The translations under genes and the position numbers were made by a program. From Pseudomonadota bacterium (GTDB lineage Bacteria > Desulfobacterota > Desulfovibrionia > Desulfovibrionales > Desulfovibrionaceae), in assembly GCA_023403845.1 (NCBI GenBank), contig JAEYDL010000038.1:1-46656 (forward strand): a DNA stretch of 46,656 nucleotides, written 5' to 3'. Positions 44,498 to 46,656 of the stretch are shown here, in pieces (position 1 is the stretch's first letter; each line of letters starts with the position of its first letter). Under the pieces are notes generated by a model that saw nothing but the letters and a program-made list of their open reading frames with translations, searched no databases and was not told where the DNA came from.

Positions 44498-45931
44498 TCA
44501 GGCCAGAGGATTCTCTTCCTGATTCAGGCTGCGCCCAGGTCCAAGCAGCAGCCCCAGACACAGCAGGGAGACCAGCACGCCAAGCCCTGTCGCCGTTCCT
44601 AAAGAAAGTTCCATACCCATTGTGGCATCAAAAAGGATATAGGTCACGCAAACAGTGGTCATGAACATGGCCGGGACAGTAGCCACCCAATGGCACCTTC
44701 TGCGTCGGATCAGATAGGCCGCCGCCGTCCACAGCATGATGGAAGCCATAATCTGGTTGGCCAGTCCGAAATAGTTCCAGAGCATGCCGAAGGGCACGAT
44801 GGTCAGAGCCACGCCCACGGCAAGCAGAGGCACAGCAATCTTCAACCGATTCGAAAGCGGTCGCTGATCAAGCCTCAGGGCATCCGCTATGGTCAGCCTG
44901 ACGGAACGGAAAGCCGTATCTCCCGTGGTGATGGGCAGAACGACCACGCCCAGAATCGCAAGAGTGCCGCCCCATGCTCCCAGCAGTTCCACCGCGATTT
45001 CATTGACTACGAGCACGGCGTTGTTGTCCGGCCCCAAAGCATCATTCAGCGCGGCGACATCAGGATAAAAGCTCATGCCCAACGTTGCCCAGATCAGCCC
45101 CAGCACGCCCTCCGCAATCATGGCGCCGTAGAATACGAACCGCCCATGCCGCTCATTATTGATGCAACGCGCCATCATCGGGGACTGCGTGGCATGGAAC
45201 CCAGAGCAGGCACCGCAGGCAATGGTAATGAACACCAGCGGCCACCACGGCAGGCCGGAAGCGTCCGCATCCTGAAAATGCAACGTCGGATAAAGGGTGT
45301 AATTCTGTGAAAACAGCGCGTACAGCAGACTGAAGGCCATGATGATGAGCAGCAGTGCGAAAAACGGATACAGTCTGCCGATAAACTTGTCGATCGGCAA
45401 CAGGGTAGCGCAGAAATAGTAGCAAAAAATAAAACCGACCAGCAGCATGCCGTCCACTCCCGTGAGGGAGGAAAGCAGTCCTGCCGGTCCGGAGACGAAA
45501 ACCACGCCCACCAGCAACAACAGAATGACTGAAAAAACGCGCATGGCCTTGCGGACGAAACCGCCCAGCGTCGCTCCCACCACATCCGGCAATGACTTTC
45601 CCATATAGCGAAGCGAAAGCATGCCGGAGAAATAGTCGTGCACGGCTCCTGCGAATACGCTGCCGATCACGATCCAGATCAGGGCGATCGGCCCGTACAG
45701 CGCCCCGAGAATAGGACCGAAAACAGGACCGGGACCCGCGATGTTCATCAGCTGAATCAGGAAAATACGGGTAGGCGTCATTTCGACGTAATCAATCCCG
45801 TCCGCAAGGGTGCATACAGGAGTCCGCCGGGTCGGGTCAGCGCCGAATACACGATCCATTAAACGCCCGTATACAAAATAACCGATCAGGAGACCAAACA
45901 GGGCCAGCAAGAAATACGTCCAGGAAGGCAT
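44498..45931 (-). CDS. CstA-family carbon starvation transporter, short form
   Basis: A 477-residue polytopic membrane protein of the CstA family (peptide or pyruvate uptake in enteric bacteria). The core motif region IFLIQLMNIAGPGPVFGPILGA, GAVHDYFSGMLSLRYMGKSLP and ACGACSGFHATQSPMMARC is intact, as is LPITTGDTAFRSVRL. E. coli CstA and BtsT are about 700 residues, so this is the shorter type lacking parts of the C-terminal extension, as seen in many anaerobes. The ATG at 45931 has no good ribosome site. Pyruvate import would fit a lifestyle with sulfite as acceptor, but that is inference. Confidence 0.93.
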   Translation of the reverse strand: MPSWTYFLLALFGLLIGYFVYGRLMDRVFGADPTRRTPVCTLADGIDYVEMTPTRIFLIQLMNIAGPGPVFGPILGALYGPIALIWIVIGSVFAGAVHDYFSGMLSLRYMGKSLPDVVGATLGGFVRKAMRVFSVILLLLVGVVFVSGPAGLLSSLTGVDGMLLVGFIFCYYFCATLLPIDKFIGRLYPFFALLLIIMAFSLLYALFSQNYTLYPTLHFQDADASGLPWWPLVFITIACGACSGFHATQSPMMARCINNERHGRFVFYGAMIAEGVLGLIWATLGMSFYPDVAALNDALGPDNNAVLVVNEIAVELLGAWGGTLAILGVVVLPITTGDTAFRSVRLTIADALRLDQRPLSNRLKIAVPLLAVGVALTIVPFGMLWNYFGLANQIMASIMLWTAAAYLIRRRRCHWVATVPAMFMTTVCVTYILFDATMGMELSLGTATGLGVLVSLLCLGLLLGPGRSLNQEENPLA

Positions 45932-46528
45932 ACGAAATCTCGAAAAAGGCTGCGCGGATCATTCCGCTGTTGGCGACGGAGGCACGGCGGAGACTTCGGT
46001 GCCTCTCGGGAATCGAATGTTCTGCAACAGTGCGGCATCTCTGGGTTAGAGTATACGTTAGTCTTCCAAATAATGGCAAGGAGAACTTCCCGCCTCAAGC
46101 CTTCCCCGTATACGGCTGATGCAATGCCGTCAGTTTCTTTTCCAGACGCAATGTTGCGACAGGGGAAAAACGCCATTTCACCACCTTTCCAGGGAAACAC
46201 AAAAAACTCCTTGCACCCTTCTTAACCCCGGAGGGTAAAGAAAAGGAGGAAAGATAAGGAGTGTATTGCTGATCCTCGTGGGAAGAATCGATGCGGAGCA
46301 AAGATAAAATTTCCCCGCCGCTTGTTTCTGAGGATCAGAGAGTTCCAGCGTAAACCCTGTGTGGTCAGGCAGAAGGAGGGACAGAGCAGCAGGTATGCAT
46401 ACAGAGGGTATGCCACGGATGAACCAACAGGTTCTACTGCGGCGCTCGTGAAGGGGGAGCTGCCGTTTCAGGGGGGGCCGTTCGGGGAAATGGCGGAGAA
46501 CGGTGGGGAGGGGGGCTGTCCGGGCATT
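45932..46528. other. Region between 5S rRNA and cstA
   Basis: About 600 bases without a credible gene. It has a spaced inverted repeat CTGATCCTC (46269-46277) / GAGGATCAG (46330-46338) and purine-rich GAGG runs. The cstA promoter must lie here but was not located. Confidence 0.4.
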
Positions 46529-46560
46529 AAAAAAAAGGCCCGCCTGTACAGGCGGGCCTT
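46529..46560 (-). terminator. Terminator of the rRNA operon
   Basis: AAGGCCCGCCTG (46535-46546) pairs perfectly with CAGGCGGGCCTT (46549-46560), loop TA. On the minus strand it runs into a U-tract (A-run 46529-46536 on +). Confidence 0.9.
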
Positions 46561-46571
46561 CGAAATAAAGT

Positions 46572-46656
46572 CTTGGCACCGTTCTACTTTCCCACACAAG
46601 AATATGCAGTATCATCGACGATGGAGAGCTTAACTGCCGAGTTCGGAATGGGATCG
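46572..46656 (-). rRNA. rrf: 5S ribosomal RNA, 3' part
   Basis: The reverse complement contains the 5S core CCCATTCCGAACTCGGCAG and GTTAAGC followed by the GATGATACTGC and GTGGGAAAGTAG segments and the 3' end GGTGCCAAG. About 85 of roughly 115-120 bases are inside the window; the 5' part, and presumably 23S and 16S, lie beyond the right edge. It is closed by the terminator at 46529-46560. Confidence 0.95.

Overview
The window is GC-rich bacterial chromosome. It is most consistent with a deltaproteobacterial sulfate or sulfite reducer of the Desulfovibrionaceae type (Desulfovibrio, Bilophila, Mailhella). That is an inference from gene content and gene style: a Gram-negative lpxC, a hydrogenase maturation gene hypE, a UPF0280 gene, sigma-54 control by an AcoR-like activator, a TAXI-type binding protein, and a gene set that looks like sulfonate catabolism. 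No single marker in the window proves the genus.

Left part (1-24 kb): the window opens inside groL. It continues with a cysteine hydrolase overlapping prmC, then lpxC, a GNAT acetyltransferase and mutL, all on +. A minus-strand sigma-54 activator (7.1-9.1 kb) is followed by a minus-strand operon of an NAD-dependent epimerase and a TAXI solute-binding protein. Two near-identical sigma-54 promoters (9260-9275 on +, 11727-11742 on -) each have copies of the palindrome AGACATGTCT about 100 bp upstream, which points to a small regulon of the local activator. The + promoter faces no credible protein gene; it reads into a structured stretch of about 160 nt closed by a strong terminator, a candidate sigma-54-dependent small RNA. 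Then come a DUF4139 protein, secA, and an operon of UPF0280, a small membrane protein and hypE (all -). Next on + are argF, an iron-sulfur/flavin-type oxidoreductase coupled to comF, a DUF4198 protein and a Tim44-like membrane protein.

Middle part (24-33.4 kb): an unrecognised exported membrane-anchored protein, a TerC-CBS-CorC fusion, and a complete thiamine thiazole operon (promoter, TPP riboswitch, attenuator, thiS-thiG-thiH-thiF), all on -. A nitroreductase (-) is divergent from the translationally coupled yqgF-mltG pair (+).

Right part (33.4-46.7 kb): a long non-coding leader region with an operator-like palindrome, a fourth AGACATGTCT site and an 18-unit GA dinucleotide repeat precedes a + strand cluster. 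The cluster holds a short-chain dehydrogenase, a zinc alcohol dehydrogenase, a NitT/TauT-type ABC importer (binding protein, two permeases, two ATPases) and a histidinol-dehydrogenase-family enzyme with no histidine genes nearby. The three oxidoreductases match the HpsO/HpsP/HpsN plan for 2,3-dihydroxypropane-1-sulfonate (DHPS) oxidation to sulfolactate, but with an ABC importer. The two ATPases carry complementary defects that predict one canonical and one degenerate ATP site. The window ends with a MATE transporter, a short CstA-type transporter and the 3' end of a 5S rRNA gene, all on -.
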